A DNA stretch of 64,000 nt from Psychrobacter sp. 4Bb (GCF_002836735.1 NZ_PJAS01000071.1:1-64000), one strand, 5' to 3'; shown: positions 55,201-63,352, counted from the stretch's first letter. Translations and numbers: made by a program. The notes: generated by a model from the letters alone, not told the origin.

Positions 55201-56142
55201 GGAGCGGTATCCGTCGTTTCAGAGTTGGGTAAAGGCTCAAGTTTTACGATGCGCCTACCATTGACGGTAGCCGTGTCTGACGCGTTGGTTGTTCGTGCTG
55301 CAGATCGCTACTATGCGATTCCATTGGTACAGATTGAGCGCGTGGTTCGAATGAATCCAGAGAAGCTCTATGACTACTATCAATCAAATGATGCCACATT
55401 GAATTTTGAAGACACTGAGTATCGAGTACGTTATCTAAATGAAATTTTATCAGGCAATAAGTTAAATGAGTTGGTGGTAAATACCAATACCAGCTTACCG
55501 CTTATCATTATTAAAAACCGTACTGGACAGAATATCGCTTTGCAAGTGGATCAGATTGCAGGTTCGCGCATAGAAGTTGTTGTCAAACCTTTAGGCCAAC
55601 AGTTATCAAATATTCCAGGGGTTTCAGCTGCTACTATTATGGGTGATGGCTCGGTCATGCTCATCTTAGATTTGATTGCCCTTATGCGTAATGCGCAATT
55701 GGTCAAGAATATTACGAAAGCTGCTGATGCCAAAAGAGGACGTATAGAGTCCAAACCTACCATTCTAGTCGTCGATGACTCCGTGACGGTACGTAAAGTA
55801 ACCTCACGTTTCTTAGAGCGTCAAGGGTTCAATGTGGCAGTCGCTAAAGATGGTATTGACGCAATTGAGATATTGCAAGATATGACACCAGACATGATAT
55901 TACTTGATATCGAAATGCCTCGTATGGACGGCTTCGAGGTCGCCACTCAAGTCCGACATAATAGTCGTCTAAAGCAAATTCCGATTATTATGATAACGTC
56001 ACGTACTGGCGAAAAGCATCGTGAGCGTGCCTTAGAGATTGGTGTGAATGACTATATGGGTAAACCATTCCAAGAAAAAGAGCTGCTTGATAAAATGCAA
56101 AAATTACTAGGTGAAGGGGTCAGCCTGACTAATGAAGGATAA
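49267..56142 (+). CDS. chpA: Hybrid chemosensory histidine kinase ChpA (CheA-type) with multiple Hpt domains
   Basis: A 2291-residue hybrid kinase. The N terminus has a FimL-like region without an active histidine. Five Hpt domains carry the phospho-acceptor at His664 and His874 (FHTLKGSGRM), His1071 (FHTLRGASGS), His1366 and His1543 (LHTIKGGARM). Then come the dimerisation helix, the HATPase (LRNAVDHGIE, about 1870), a CheW-like domain, and a C-terminal receiver with Asp2214 (MILLDIEMPRMDG) and MGKPFQ. It autophosphorylates and feeds PilG, PilH and the receiver. The following cheB-like gene overlaps by 11 bp. Pseudomonas ChpA has eight Xpt/Hpt sites, so the number here is smaller. Confidence 0.95.
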   Translation: MKNQPNDIVTFQWLLPLFNQQLTQISDGWQLGESSIDHEQLISSYHQISGALIMLKLPLLAGAASKLSQLAGLQSCDDFSIKEQRIGQFSHRLLQREINQYARTGIYHIGLINRAVDELTKALSQRDIETVILLNISDIQHEYANDHANNENIISSIEVAVPTQQATASLTSEQCQQLLLVWRQQVQALLLTNTNQSSALSTLEKASQYLRQTAQDSGLQRLWCLTELLLSDLAHNETPLPERYAPLLGQLDQVIESCAQSNEVPSTIVVRLTTAIYVELSYLAHSSKRTQSILDKVSQSTTTASRFLPQLLTQLDALIFKLDEPDTLVAPLQHIREQLKNRGWTYYVSQVESILADLKQSLVSETSFAQEQWQIERKLQELYNAIYSTEQTISLKIGDATSFATLPEVISSNEIELTGKHELISTDDGLRELRIAVEEIKQNFNDYIQHQDIRLLPASTDFTSIGQAFDDMELPEIRHTMDDIGSLFTQLTTRNITTPSWSLVQALAESLTSMELLLDYLAQQVFDQQLLTLANEHTARATQLLDTDIDSPETINETVFAQESAATNVVRYDDSGEISPVINVDDANIVEQDNASLSNSIESDALKQAREHVKPDNFETDEDVHDIFIEEVTEIITDLEDFLPIWAQDSQDLTPLTEVRRGFHTLKGSGRMVGAFSISEIAWSIENLLNRLLDKTLPVTDDVVNLVVDTTKILPALVADFSAQRPPSFDPAITILQSSNLMNQQPVNTGLTLTELAPKEVMSDDAELEKSLLEIDDFDNDSNNDSTEFVTDSNNKEANINEYLSTLDIPESLAPFIKETNQLPADADDADPDIKEIFIEEANEVLAEIVPLYESWQKNSTDLEGLTDIRRGFHTLKGSGRMVGANYTAELAWSIENMLNRILDNSVAISADMRQLIIDVLAVYPKMLVAFEQGTQDYPTVVPVWIACADAYSKQQGNGFSYAALFAQSVSSSIDEMEETTPWSDTAETGNAYDDNSNEAIDSTLQTFHSVNEKMAEAAVVLTPQTEEEKAFCKIFIDEAEELLDCIEQFVKDNREQHHIEITDEIVRAFHTLRGASGSSALAAISEVSATIEHSLESLQQQDIGMNAQHLAALAQSATLIEGYLNNYKQNIEQHDASTEDDGSQSQHDIASLQAMLGEQYVANDTTVMTNKKLTIEELLDSNIDTLLDAEWELDDALNHTEIEHIQSYIEQQISQIASLMEKAQAFPKFVTILDELGNAYRYLSNHIDKAQNQDIQAILHAGHAQLIGLFDALAGSTSLKIDKQVIDDLQSIYQERDENEDVGFTVRVVPATELQFETIDTDIELLEIFLEEAQELDTALDESFNKWRADITNINALKVLQRHLHTIKGGARMAGIRSIGDLTHEAESVYESFVENRRAPTAQWLEIMQMVQDTMSLQVMHIVSHKKSFFTPELIEQLHQLEKAKTLPEVVDLVIPVPKNHFEPTERSIAANVVDSDNEALSTLSLDSMIKQSWANGLPDPDILAVFLEEAEELTNRNKYLHLFLKDTSNTTALQALQRDLHTIKGGARMVTASGIADLAHEMESVYTDFVSNRRPATKKVLELLVASHDWLADAVFILQQHVNPPTPTLLIEALEQFGRNPDSLKTIPKESLQAQREAILIAKENQDSQYLAKDISEMPSMLRDTHEEDQSASSNEMIRISGGLIEHMINLSGESAINRARIDMGISSLTNSIEEMGTTVQRLADQLRRMEIELEAQILSQIDEELIDNEDFDPLEMDQYSSLNQLSKSLTESASDLVDINHTLLEKTRDSESLLLQLSRTQTELQDGLMNSRMVPFTRLTPRLERIVRQTANELNKSVELTIINADDEMDRTILERITSPLEHMLRNAVDHGIETTSTRLKSGKERSGRITLEVRREGSEIVIQLTDDGRGIDVEAVRSKAISQGLIDADDNSLSDLDIMQYIFNAGLSTSQQVTQISGRGVGMDVVISEIRQLGGAVSVVSELGKGSSFTMRLPLTVAVSDALVVRAADRYYAIPLVQIERVVRMNPEKLYDYYQSNDATLNFEDTEYRVRYLNEILSGNKLNELVVNTNTSLPLIIIKNRTGQNIALQVDQIAGSRIEVVVKPLGQQLSNIPGVSAATIMGDGSVMLILDLIALMRNAQLVKNITKAADAKRGRIESKPTILVVDDSVTVRKVTSRFLERQGFNVAVAKDGIDAIEILQDMTPDMILLDIEMPRMDGFEVATQVRHNSRLKQIPIIMITSRTGEKHRERALEIGVNDYMGKPFQEKELLDKMQKLLGEGVSLTNEG

Positions 56143-57127
56143 TGCACGTGTTTTAGCGCTGCGAAAAAAAAATAGAAACGATATTAAAGTGATGGTGGTG
56201 GCAGAAGACCATCGCCAGCGCATGGCGTTTTCAGATACGGTACGTGGCTTCGGCTTTACGCTGGTCGGCTGTGTGTCACGAGCACAGTGGCGGGAAACAG
56301 GTGCGCTTTCTAATTCAGCTATCGATATTTGGCTGATAGACAGTGATTATGATGACAGTGTGGCAATAGCGACGGTGGCATCCAAACCAGCAGCAGTACT
56401 GGTTGGCTTCAGTCAAGCACCGTATCTAAATGAATCCCAAGAATATGCAAAATGGCAGCGTAAGTTGAAGCGTAAATTTGCCCAATTACTTGATTTGCCA
56501 ACACTGGTAGATGCTCCAACTTACAAGAGTGCTGATACTGACTGGCATTATGTCGTATTTTTGGGTGCTTCTATGGGTGGTCCTAGTGCGGTCAAAGAAT
56601 TCTTAGATAACGTACCAGCCACACTGCCAATTTGTATTTTATTGGCGCATCATTTCAATCAAGCCATGATTGGTACGTTGCCCCGCATACTTAACCGTCA
56701 CAATGACTGGCGCTGTAAGATTATCGCTTCTTCACAGCGGCTACGTGCAGGAGAGTGTCTGATAGTACCTATTGATAAGCAGGTTGTCTGTGATTCAACA
56801 GGTCGCGTGATACTATTGGATCAAGATTGGCATGGTGAATATAAGCCTGCAATTGGGCAGCTGCTCAAAAATACCAGTGATGTTCATGGTAGCGAGCTTA
56901 TTAATATTATATTCTCAGGTATGGGTAATGATGGCTCTCAGTATCTAGACTTAATCCAAGACAATAACAGTCAATTATGGGCCCAAGATCCGAGCTTGAG
57001 TGCATGTCCAAGTCAACCTCAGGCTATCATTGACTCAGGGTATTGCAATTTTGTTGGTAGCCCTACCGATTTAGCAAAAAAACTAACCGATTACATTGGT
57101 GAAAGGGCAGATAGCCATTCACATTAA
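56132..57127 (+). CDS. chpB: CheB-type protein-glutamate methylesterase (ChpB-like)
   Basis: A 331-residue CheB-family protein. The C-terminal catalytic domain (about 145-325) has the serine in GASMGGPSAV, the histidine in LLAHHFNQ, and aspartate in FSGMGNDGS. It demethylates PilJ, opposing PilK. The N-terminal 15-100 residues look like a receiver (IKVMVVAEDHRQRMAF; DIWLIDSDY), but the usual DD acidic pair is reduced and the key Asp/Lys pattern is not clear, so regulation by phosphorylation is uncertain. The start overlaps chpA by 11 bp, indicating translational coupling. Confidence 0.85.
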   Translation: MKDNARVLALRKKNRNDIKVMVVAEDHRQRMAFSDTVRGFGFTLVGCVSRAQWRETGALSNSAIDIWLIDSDYDDSVAIATVASKPAAVLVGFSQAPYLNESQEYAKWQRKLKRKFAQLLDLPTLVDAPTYKSADTDWHYVVFLGASMGGPSAVKEFLDNVPATLPICILLAHHFNQAMIGTLPRILNRHNDWRCKIIASSQRLRAGECLIVPIDKQVVCDSTGRVILLDQDWHGEYKPAIGQLLKNTSDVHGSELINIIFSGMGNDGSQYLDLIQDNNSQLWAQDPSLSACPSQPQAIIDSGYCNFVGSPTDLAKKLTDYIGERADSHSH

Positions 57128-57144
57128 CTTATTGCGAGTGACGT

Positions 57145-57642
57145 ATGACACAAATTTTAAAACATTCGTTTGAGGCTGTGAGTCTGTTGACTACCAACAA
57201 CGGTATGCTTGACGTCACTATTGTTCCAGCAGTTAACCAGCCGGACTGGATCATTCCAAGTAGCCTAATTTTGAGTGTGGATGAGTCCCAGCAGCAGGTT
57301 TCTAGGTACGACTGGCAACAGCAAGATTTGGCTGTATTTCATTTGCTACTGCAAGATCAAATCCCAGACAAAATGGTTGTTTTGGAAGGTAATACGACTG
57401 ATCACCGTTTTGCCTTACAGACAGCAGGTGATTTGCGTCAGCTGCAAGCACGAATTTCTGAAGTCAAAGATGTAGAGACACCTGAACAGTTTAGTACTGC
57501 CAATGGCGAAGATAGGGAAGAGTACTTTAATAAAAATGACGTCTCATCCTACCTATATCAAACAGTGATGATTGATGACGAGCTATACTTAGTGCCAGAT
57601 TTGGATAAAATAGCCCACCACCTGATTGATTCGGATAGCTAG
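57145..57642 (+). CDS. Small Pil-Chp cluster protein, ChpC position (CheW-like?)
   Basis: A 165-residue soluble protein without strong motifs. The segments WIIPSSLILSV and LAVFHLLLQDQIPDKMVVLEG resemble beta strands of a CheW-type fold, and its place after the chpB gene is that of ChpC in Pseudomonas. Assignment is by position only. The C terminus is acidic (DLDKIAHHLIDSDS). 17 bp after chpB; last gene of the cluster. Confidence 0.55.
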   Translation: MTQILKHSFEAVSLLTTNNGMLDVTIVPAVNQPDWIIPSSLILSVDESQQQVSRYDWQQQDLAVFHLLLQDQIPDKMVVLEGNTTDHRFALQTAGDLRQLQARISEVKDVETPEQFSTANGEDREEYFNKNDVSSYLYQTVMIDDELYLVPDLDKIAHHLIDSDS

Positions 57643-57781
57643 ATTCTCACCTGTATTTAAGGTATTCTTCATTCTATAAATAGTAATCCAGTAATGTTAA
57701 TGACTTCATCTGTTGAAGACTTATTAACTGGCTTATAAAACTGATTAGAGATAATTCCTGATAAAGGTAGTAGAGTCACTC

Positions 57782-58309
57782 ATGAATAATGCCAACTCGA
57801 ATGTATCAAAGTGGTCGGTTAGTAGCCGTATTTTTCATTGGATTAGTGCAGCCTTACTGTTAACCACATGGATAATGATACTGCTATATGAGAATTTAGA
57901 TAGCAATATGTTTATTGGATATCATAAAGCGTTCGGCGTGAGCTTGTTATTTTGGATGATTGCCCGAGTCATCAACCGCGTTTTTACTAAGGCACCACCA
58001 CCGTTAGCCATGCCAAAATGGCAAATGCTCGTATCTCAGATGTCACATTTTGCTCTCTATGCCATACTGATTGCTATGCCAATGGTTGGCTTACTGATGG
58101 CAGTATATGGCGGTCGACCGGTTGATATTTTTGGTATTTTTCAAATCCCTGTATTTGTGACCCCAGATAGAAGCTTGGCTCGTTTTTACAATAACTTGCA
58201 TACTGAGATTATCTGGCCACTGATTATTGGTTTTACGGTCTTGCATATAGCAGCCGCGTTATATCATCAGTTTGTCAAAAAAGACAATCTTATTGCCCGT
58301 ATGAAGTAA
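57782..58309 (+). CDS. Cytochrome b561
   Basis: A 175-residue four-helix membrane b-type cytochrome. The candidate heme histidines are in SSRIFHWISAALL, GYHKAFGV, SHFALYAILI and LHIAAALYHQF. It transfers electrons from ubiquinol (or superoxide) at the inner membrane. It has its own terminator; 139 bp separate it from the pil-chp cluster. Confidence 0.9.
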   Translation: MNNANSNVSKWSVSSRIFHWISAALLLTTWIMILLYENLDSNMFIGYHKAFGVSLLFWMIARVINRVFTKAPPPLAMPKWQMLVSQMSHFALYAILIAMPMVGLLMAVYGGRPVDIFGIFQIPVFVTPDRSLARFYNNLHTEIIWPLIIGFTVLHIAAALYHQFVKKDNLIARMK

Positions 58310-58327
58310 TCTATGGCCAATAAACAT

Positions 58328-58362
58328 AAAAAAGCCCCAAGTATCAAACTTGGGGCTTTTTT
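58328..58362 (+). terminator. Bidirectional terminator between cytochrome b561 and minE
   Basis: A perfect 15-bp inverted repeat (AAAAAAGCCCCAAGT / ACTTGGGGCTTTTTT) with a 5-base loop. Confidence 0.95.
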
Positions 58363-58393
58363 ATTCATTGTAGAAATACGTACTGTTAGAATG

Positions 58394-58687
58394 CTATTTC
58401 TTATGCTCAGGTAAATTGATATTCATTTCTAACACATCTAAGCTGTCTTCAGAACGATGGTTAATATTGACATCATCAATCTGCACACCGTTAACGTATT
58501 TGTTCACAACTTCTAAGATTTCACGTTTCATTTTTTCGATACGATCAACCGTTAAGCGATTGTTCAATCTGTTTTCGCTAGCAACGATAACTTTTAAACG
58601 CTCAGTTGCTAAATTTGCACTACCTGCGTTACTGTTGTCGTCAGTACCAAATAGGCTACTCCAAAATCCTTTTTTCTTAGTCATCAT
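58394..58687 (-). CDS. minE: Cell-division topological specificity factor MinE
   Basis: A 97-residue MinE. The N-terminal amphipathic helix ([13 protein letters not shown]) targets the membrane; the anti-MinCD region [15 protein letters not shown] and the C-terminal beta-sheet ([25 protein letters not shown]) follow. It stimulates the MinD ATPase so that the Min system oscillates. It overlaps the minD stop by one base (TAATG). Confidence 0.97.
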   Translation of the reverse strand: MMTKKKGFWSSLFGTDDNSNAGSANLATERLKVIVASENRLNNRLTVDRIEKMKREILEVVNKYVNGVQIDDVNINHRSEDSLDVLEMNINLPEHKK

Positions 58688-59499
58688 TATCCCCCAAACC
58701 AGCGCTGTAATAGACTCTTTTTCTTCACGTCAATATGACGTAGTGGACGCTCTTCACCCAAGAAACGGGCGACAATGTCTTCATAACATTGACCAGCAAC
58801 AGAGTCAGTATAATGAATAACTGGTTCGCCATGGTTGGACGCTTCGAGCACTGAATGGCTCTCGGGAACAACCCCAAGTAGTGGAACTTTTAGGATATCA
58901 TTTGAGATAGTATCAATATCCATCATCTCATTGGCAGCCGCACGTTCAGGATTATAACGAGTGATAATCAAATGCTCGCGAACAGTCCCTTGGTTCTCTT
59001 CTACTTTTTTCGTCTGACTTTGTAGAATACCGATGATTCTATCTGAGTCACGCACTGAAGAGATTTCAGGGTTGGTGACAATAATAGCTTCATCCGCATG
59101 ATACATCGCTAGCTGTGCACCGCGCTCAATACCAGCAGGCGAGTCACAAATAATATAGTCAAACTGTTTAGAGAGCTCAGCCATTACCTCTGATACCCCT
59201 TCGTCGGTCAGTGCGTCTTTATCGCGTGTCTGACTGGCGGGCAGGATATATAAGTTTTCAAGCTGTTTGTCTTTGACAAGTGCTTGCGACAAACGCGCGT
59301 TTCCAGTGATGACATCAACGAAGTCATAAACAATTCTGTTTTCGCAACCCATGATTAAGTCTAGATTACGTAGACCTACATCAAAGTCGATAACAACCGT
59401 TTTATAGCCACGTAACGCCAAACCAGCGGCAAAAGAAGCACTTGTCGTGGTTTTACCCACACCGCCTTTACCTGAAGTGATTACAACTATCTTCGCCAC
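58687..59499 (-). CDS. minD: Septum-site-determining ATPase MinD
   Basis: A 270-residue deviant Walker A ATPase: GKGGVGKTT (about 10-18) with both lysines, [12 protein letters not shown], and a C-terminal membrane-targeting amphipathic helix ([12 protein letters not shown]). It brings MinC to the membrane away from midcell. The start is GTG 59499 with AGGAG 9 bases upstream, so expression may be reduced. minC lies 289 bp upstream, an unusually large gap for min. Confidence 0.97.
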   Translation of the reverse strand: MAKIVVITSGKGGVGKTTTSASFAAGLALRGYKTVVIDFDVGLRNLDLIMGCENRIVYDFVDVITGNARLSQALVKDKQLENLYILPASQTRDKDALTDEGVSEVMAELSKQFDYIICDSPAGIERGAQLAMYHADEAIIVTNPEISSVRDSDRIIGILQSQTKKVEENQGTVREHLIITRYNPERAAANEMMDIDTISNDILKVPLLGVVPESHSVLEASNHGEPVIHYTDSVAGQCYEDIVARFLGEERPLRHIDVKKKSLLQRWFGG

Positions 59500-59616
59500 A
59501 ATGGCACACTCCTATGAATCAATGGGATATCTTTTGTATAAATAGCAAAACTACATGTTATTTACCTAACATATATACACTATCTTCGAAGCTAGCCTAG
59601 CATAAATAAACAAAAA

Positions 59617-59625
59617 ATTATAGCA
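59617..59625 (-). promoter_or_regulatory. Possible extended -10 promoter for minDE
   Basis: On the minus strand TGCTATAAT gives a consensus extended -10 (TGnTATAAT) about 118 bp upstream of the minD GTG, in the long minC-minD gap. No good -35 is visible, as is acceptable for extended -10 promoters. Confidence 0.4.
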
Positions 59626-59788
59626 GCTCGATACTAAAGCAGAAAAACAACCTATGTATCGCTCAATTAGCCTCTCTGCGTGGTATCAGTAGGGTCATAG
59701 TCATGCTCTTTGGCTTGTCGAATAGAGCAGCTTAACTACCTTAGTTTTCTATAACGTCACTTCACCGTGTATTATTTTTAATGGCGTC

Positions 59789-60613
59789 TTAAGCTTCATC
59801 CATCACGGTAAATACTAAGCCTTCGCCTTCTACAAATTTTACTTGCACGGACTTGTCGATGACATGCTCAGGTAAGTTGTCTCGTAAGCAATAGGTTCCT
59901 GCTACTGACACCAATGACGGATTAAAGACTTGGCAGAATATACGGGCATCTTTATCACCTGTTGCGCCTGCCACCAAACGCCCTTGTGCACGGCCATATA
60001 CATGCAAGCTATTGTCAGTAATCGCTTCAGCGCCGCTATTGATACTACTGGTCAAGATCAAGTCGCCACCAACGTGATTGAGACTTTGTCCTGAACGCAG
60101 CATTTGATCATAGATTAAGCTAGTAATATGCTGAGTACTTACCAATGTCTCGGTTGGCATATTAGATAGTGTCGTTTCAGTAGCAGGTTCGGTTGTGGAA
60201 GAAATATCATCGACGTTGTTAGCATTAACTACTTTGGCGTTGTTGTTCTCTGCCGATGGTTGGGTAGGGATGGACGCTTTTTTACTTGGCAATATACGCT
60301 CAATACGCTTACCATCTGCTGGGAATATCGCTAAGCGCTGCTCACGTGCTTGCGCATCAAGCATACCTGTCACCACGCCAATAGGCTGCAATCCCCATGC
60401 CCATAACAGCTCTACCAATGCTGACAAATCCTGCTCAACGTCACTATCAATAAGGATAGGGATATTGCTCGATTTATTACTGAGCGTTTCAGTTAGCTGA
60501 GCTTCTATAGCTGCTAGATCGCTTGTACTAAACTGTACGCGTGAAAACGTCAGCATTTTGCCATAGAAAGCTAGCGCTGGTGCAGTCTGGTTATCGTTAG
60601 CTGAAACTGTCAT
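59789..60613 (-). CDS. minC: Septum-site-determining inhibitor MinC
   Basis: A 274-residue MinC. N-terminal domain about 1-110 (FTSK, ILIDSDVEQDLSALVELLWAWGLQPIGVV), a variable linker (about 110-165), and the C-terminal beta-helix (GQSLNHVGGDLILTSSINSGAE, YGRAQGRLVAGATGDKDARI) that binds MinD. It blocks FtsZ polymerisation near the poles. Start: ATG 60613 with AAGGG upstream; the TTG at 60619 is rejected. First gene of minC-minD-minE. Confidence 0.95.
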   Translation of the reverse strand: MTVSANDNQTAPALAFYGKMLTFSRVQFSTSDLAAIEAQLTETLSNKSSNIPILIDSDVEQDLSALVELLWAWGLQPIGVVTGMLDAQAREQRLAIFPADGKRIERILPSKKASIPTQPSAENNNAKVVNANNVDDISSTTEPATETTLSNMPTETLVSTQHITSLIYDQMLRSGQSLNHVGGDLILTSSINSGAEAITDNSLHVYGRAQGRLVAGATGDKDARIFCQVFNPSLVSVAGTYCLRDNLPEHVIDKSVQVKFVEGEGLVFTVMDEA

Positions 60614-60684
60614 ATACAAACCCTTAAAAATAATTCTGTCACGGTATTATGTCTCTTATTACGTCATGCTATTAGATAGCTAAA

Positions 60685-61782
60685 CTATAGATTTAGCATA
60701 TCTTGGTGCTTCCATTGCTGCACTTTTACTTGCGCTTCAAACGCAGTCAAACTGTCATCAATGATACTAGAAATTAAGGTATCTAGCGCTGTATTATTGG
60801 TATCTATTTGCGCAATACCGCTAGCAATTTCTATCATTAATATATCCAAGCGTTTAGGGTCTAAAAGTCGCTTGTTTAATGCATTGACGACGTTCTCACC
60901 GATATTGTGCCCGACGTGATGCAGCTGTGATTCAATCAGGCTGCCCGCGATAGGTATCATGCGTAGATAGCGGCGCAATTCAGGTGTGTTGGCCAATCCT
61001 TCCTCAATAGCATTACCCATTTCGCTCGCCAATATACTGCCCCCACCTGATGAGGCAGTCAGTTCCTGCAGCTTCGGTGCAAGCTCTGTACGCAGCATAG
61101 ACAATACGGCCGCTTCAATCTCATTTCGATTTTTTGCAATCGTCGACTCGATGAATGATTTATGCGTGTCTGAACTGGTTAGTTCTTGTCGAAAGTTCTG
61201 TATCGCTGTCAAAATAACGCGATCAGAGAGCTCTTCTAACAGTAGGTCAATATAGAACTTGATTCGGTTGATCCACGTCTGCGGCAGTACTTGATAGCCA
61301 AGCTGATATAGACGTCGTCCAATAACGACCGCTCGCAGCAGTCGCAAAGCACGTAGCTGCGGAAAACAGCCTAATACTTCGTACCAATGAACGAATGGGA
61401 AAAAGAACCAGCGATAATAGACTTTTTGTTTAATAGCAATCGCCCAGCGCAACAGTAACTCAACGACCAAAAAGATAGTAAAAAAACCTCCAGCAGTGCG
61501 TAGAGGATCATGTAGAGTGCTCTGATACCAATTGAGCGCTTCACTGATGGTTAGCCATTCTGCAGCATTACTACTAAAATTGCTCATCAAAATAGCGTCG
61601 ATACTGATCAATAGCAGATCAATACTGATTGCAATAATCATAACGATATCGTAAGTGAGCTTAAAGCGACTCGGCTTTGGATGGTTCGGTTTTGGCGGCT
61701 CATCACTTATTGGATAAGGAGGCTGACTCAAAACAGATTCGGTAGCTAACGGCGAGCTAGTAGTAGAGGTGGGCACAGTCAT
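60685..61782 (-). CDS. Voltage-sensor-like membrane protein of unknown function
   Basis: A 365-residue protein. A Pro-rich N terminus (1-40) is followed by four hydrophobic segments within about 43-165. The last carries positively charged residues in an S4-like spacing (RALRLLRAVVIGRRLYQ, about 145-161). No pore helix or selectivity filter is visible, so it looks like a voltage-sensor-type domain (S1-S4) with a large cytoplasmic alpha-helical domain (about 175-365). Function is not known; ion-transporter-like annotation is a guess. 71 bp upstream of minC on the same strand, so it may share that transcript. Confidence 0.5.
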   Translation of the reverse strand: MTVPTSTTSSPLATESVLSQPPYPISDEPPKPNHPKPSRFKLTYDIVMIIAISIDLLLISIDAILMSNFSSNAAEWLTISEALNWYQSTLHDPLRTAGGFFTIFLVVELLLRWAIAIKQKVYYRWFFFPFVHWYEVLGCFPQLRALRLLRAVVIGRRLYQLGYQVLPQTWINRIKFYIDLLLEELSDRVILTAIQNFRQELTSSDTHKSFIESTIAKNRNEIEAAVLSMLRTELAPKLQELTASSGGGSILASEMGNAIEEGLANTPELRRYLRMIPIAGSLIESQLHHVGHNIGENVVNALNKRLLDPKRLDILMIEIASGIAQIDTNNTALDTLISSIIDDSLTAFEAQVKVQQWKHQDMLNL

Positions 61783-62163
61783 ACCTTATAAGTAATAAAT
61801 GGCACAAAGAATGGGTCAGAAATCGATATTTACTACCATTTACTATCAAAGTAGACATCGAAAATCTATGCGTTCATGATTAGTCACATTATCAATGAAT
61901 AAGGTTAAAAAACAACCCATCTATGATTAAAATTTACTTATGATGCATGGCTGTTTTAACAGTAAACATCATAAGTAAGATATGACTATGGTGACACCTG
62001 TACCCGTAACTTTGTTCCTCAATAACTTTTTATCTCGTACTCGATACTTATTACATCAACGTTTGTTACATCGATATTTACTACTTAGTACGCTTGTATC
62101 GACTGTGCTTGGTATTTTATAAGATTTAACGGATAACTAGTTTAGTATTGCTGAGCATCTTTG
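61783..62163. other. Intergenic region with a possible 46-codon frame
   Basis: About 380 bases. The only candidate is a 46-residue plus-strand frame at 61982-62122 with leucine-rich C-terminal half (LSTLVSTVLGIL) and a weak AAGTAAG site before its ATG. It has no recognised homologue. No terminator seen. Confidence 0.3.
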
Positions 62164-63126
62164 TTAGGCATCTTGCGTTTTAGGATTGGTTTCAAAGTCT
62201 GCCAACATAGTGCTAATGCGTTCATCTTTTTGACGCCACACTTGTTCAACCCAGTCGAACATTTGAGCTTTTGTATCCTCGTCATTTTCGTAGCCACCTT
62301 GCTTGATACTTTTGAACAAAGCATCTGGTATATCAATGTAGCGCAAGTCAACGCCCAAGCGTTTGATATTGCCTTTCCAAAGATCCCCATAGCTTGGCAC
62401 ACCATCAGGGTATACGATGGTCATGTCTAGTATGCCATCGATATCTTCACCTAGTGCGCTGATAGCCAGTGATAATCCGCCTGCACGAGGTTTTAACAAG
62501 TGCGTATAAGGCGATTTTTGCTGAGCTTGTTTGGCTTTGGTAAAACGAGTACCTTCCAAATAATTTAATAAGGTAAACGGTTTGTCTTTTAGTAGGGCGC
62601 AGGCACGTTTGGCTTCTTCGATGTCTTTGCCTTTTAGCGCAGGGTTTTTGGCAATGGCTTCTTTTGAGTGTCGGCGCATCATTGGAAAATCTAAAAAGTA
62701 AAAAGCTTGGCCAACGATAGGGATGTAGATCAGCTCAAACTTGGTAAAAAATCGCGTAAGTGGCAAGCGCTTTTCGCCAATATACTGCACGATGCTGGTA
62801 TCGACCCATGATTGGTGGTTGCTCACTAGCAGGTATTTACCATTGGTATGAATATCGTCGGGTAGACTGATACGCCAGTCTTTGCGAGGCAACATATTGT
62901 CGATCAAGGCACTGTTGCTACTGATCCAGTGAGTAGCAATTTTGATGACGGCTTTGTCTGCAATAGAGGCGCCAGTAATGACCTTACCGACGCCCATTAG
63001 CCATAAAGGAATACTACCACCGAAGCTATTGGCGGCGATGACACCAGTGGCTGTTGCAAGCGACACAGCTTTACCCAGTTTAGGTGAACGTTTATGCATT
63101 TTTCGAATGGTAGATGTCAATCGCAT
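62164..63126 (-). CDS. 1-acyl-sn-glycerol-3-phosphate acyltransferase-like protein (YihG/PlsC family)
   Basis: A 320-residue inner-membrane acyltransferase. The PlsC active site HX4D is in NHQSWVDTS (about 105-112), the substrate motif EGTRFT is near 192, and IVYPDG is near 245. An N-terminal hydrophobic helix (about 20-50) anchors it. YihG-type enzymes add a polyunsaturated or other fatty acid to lysophosphatidic acid. Start: ATG 63126 with AAGGAT upstream; the TTG at 63132 is rejected. Confidence 0.9.
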   Translation of the reverse strand: MRLTSTIRKMHKRSPKLGKAVSLATATGVIAANSFGGSIPLWLMGVGKVITGASIADKAVIKIATHWISSNSALIDNMLPRKDWRISLPDDIHTNGKYLLVSNHQSWVDTSIVQYIGEKRLPLTRFFTKFELIYIPIVGQAFYFLDFPMMRRHSKEAIAKNPALKGKDIEEAKRACALLKDKPFTLLNYLEGTRFTKAKQAQQKSPYTHLLKPRAGGLSLAISALGEDIDGILDMTIVYPDGVPSYGDLWKGNIKRLGVDLRYIDIPDALFKSIKQGGYENDEDTKAQMFDWVEQVWRQKDERISTMLADFETNPKTQDA

Positions 63127-63324
63127 GCTCAATCCTTTTCAGTCTATCTGATTAATAATAAGCCGTATGTCGCTGAATCTGTCCTAGTCAAGTCAGGAAT
63201 ATTATGAACGTAAAGCTTTAAATCATGACTATTTAAAGCCGACAAATCTAGCGATATAATTTTAGCAGAAACATGTTGTAGTGTACGGTTGTAAACGTGA
63301 CTAGTGGTAGCAAGGCGCGAAGAT

Positions 63325-63352
63325 TTGACCTATAAAATCATTGAAATATAAC
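63325..63352 (+). promoter_or_regulatory. Probable promoter of the OmpA-family lipoprotein gene
   Basis: TTGACC (63325-63330), a 16-bp spacer, then TATAAC (63347-63352). A start near 63360 gives a leader of about 140 nt before the ATG at 63502. Confidence 0.4.
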
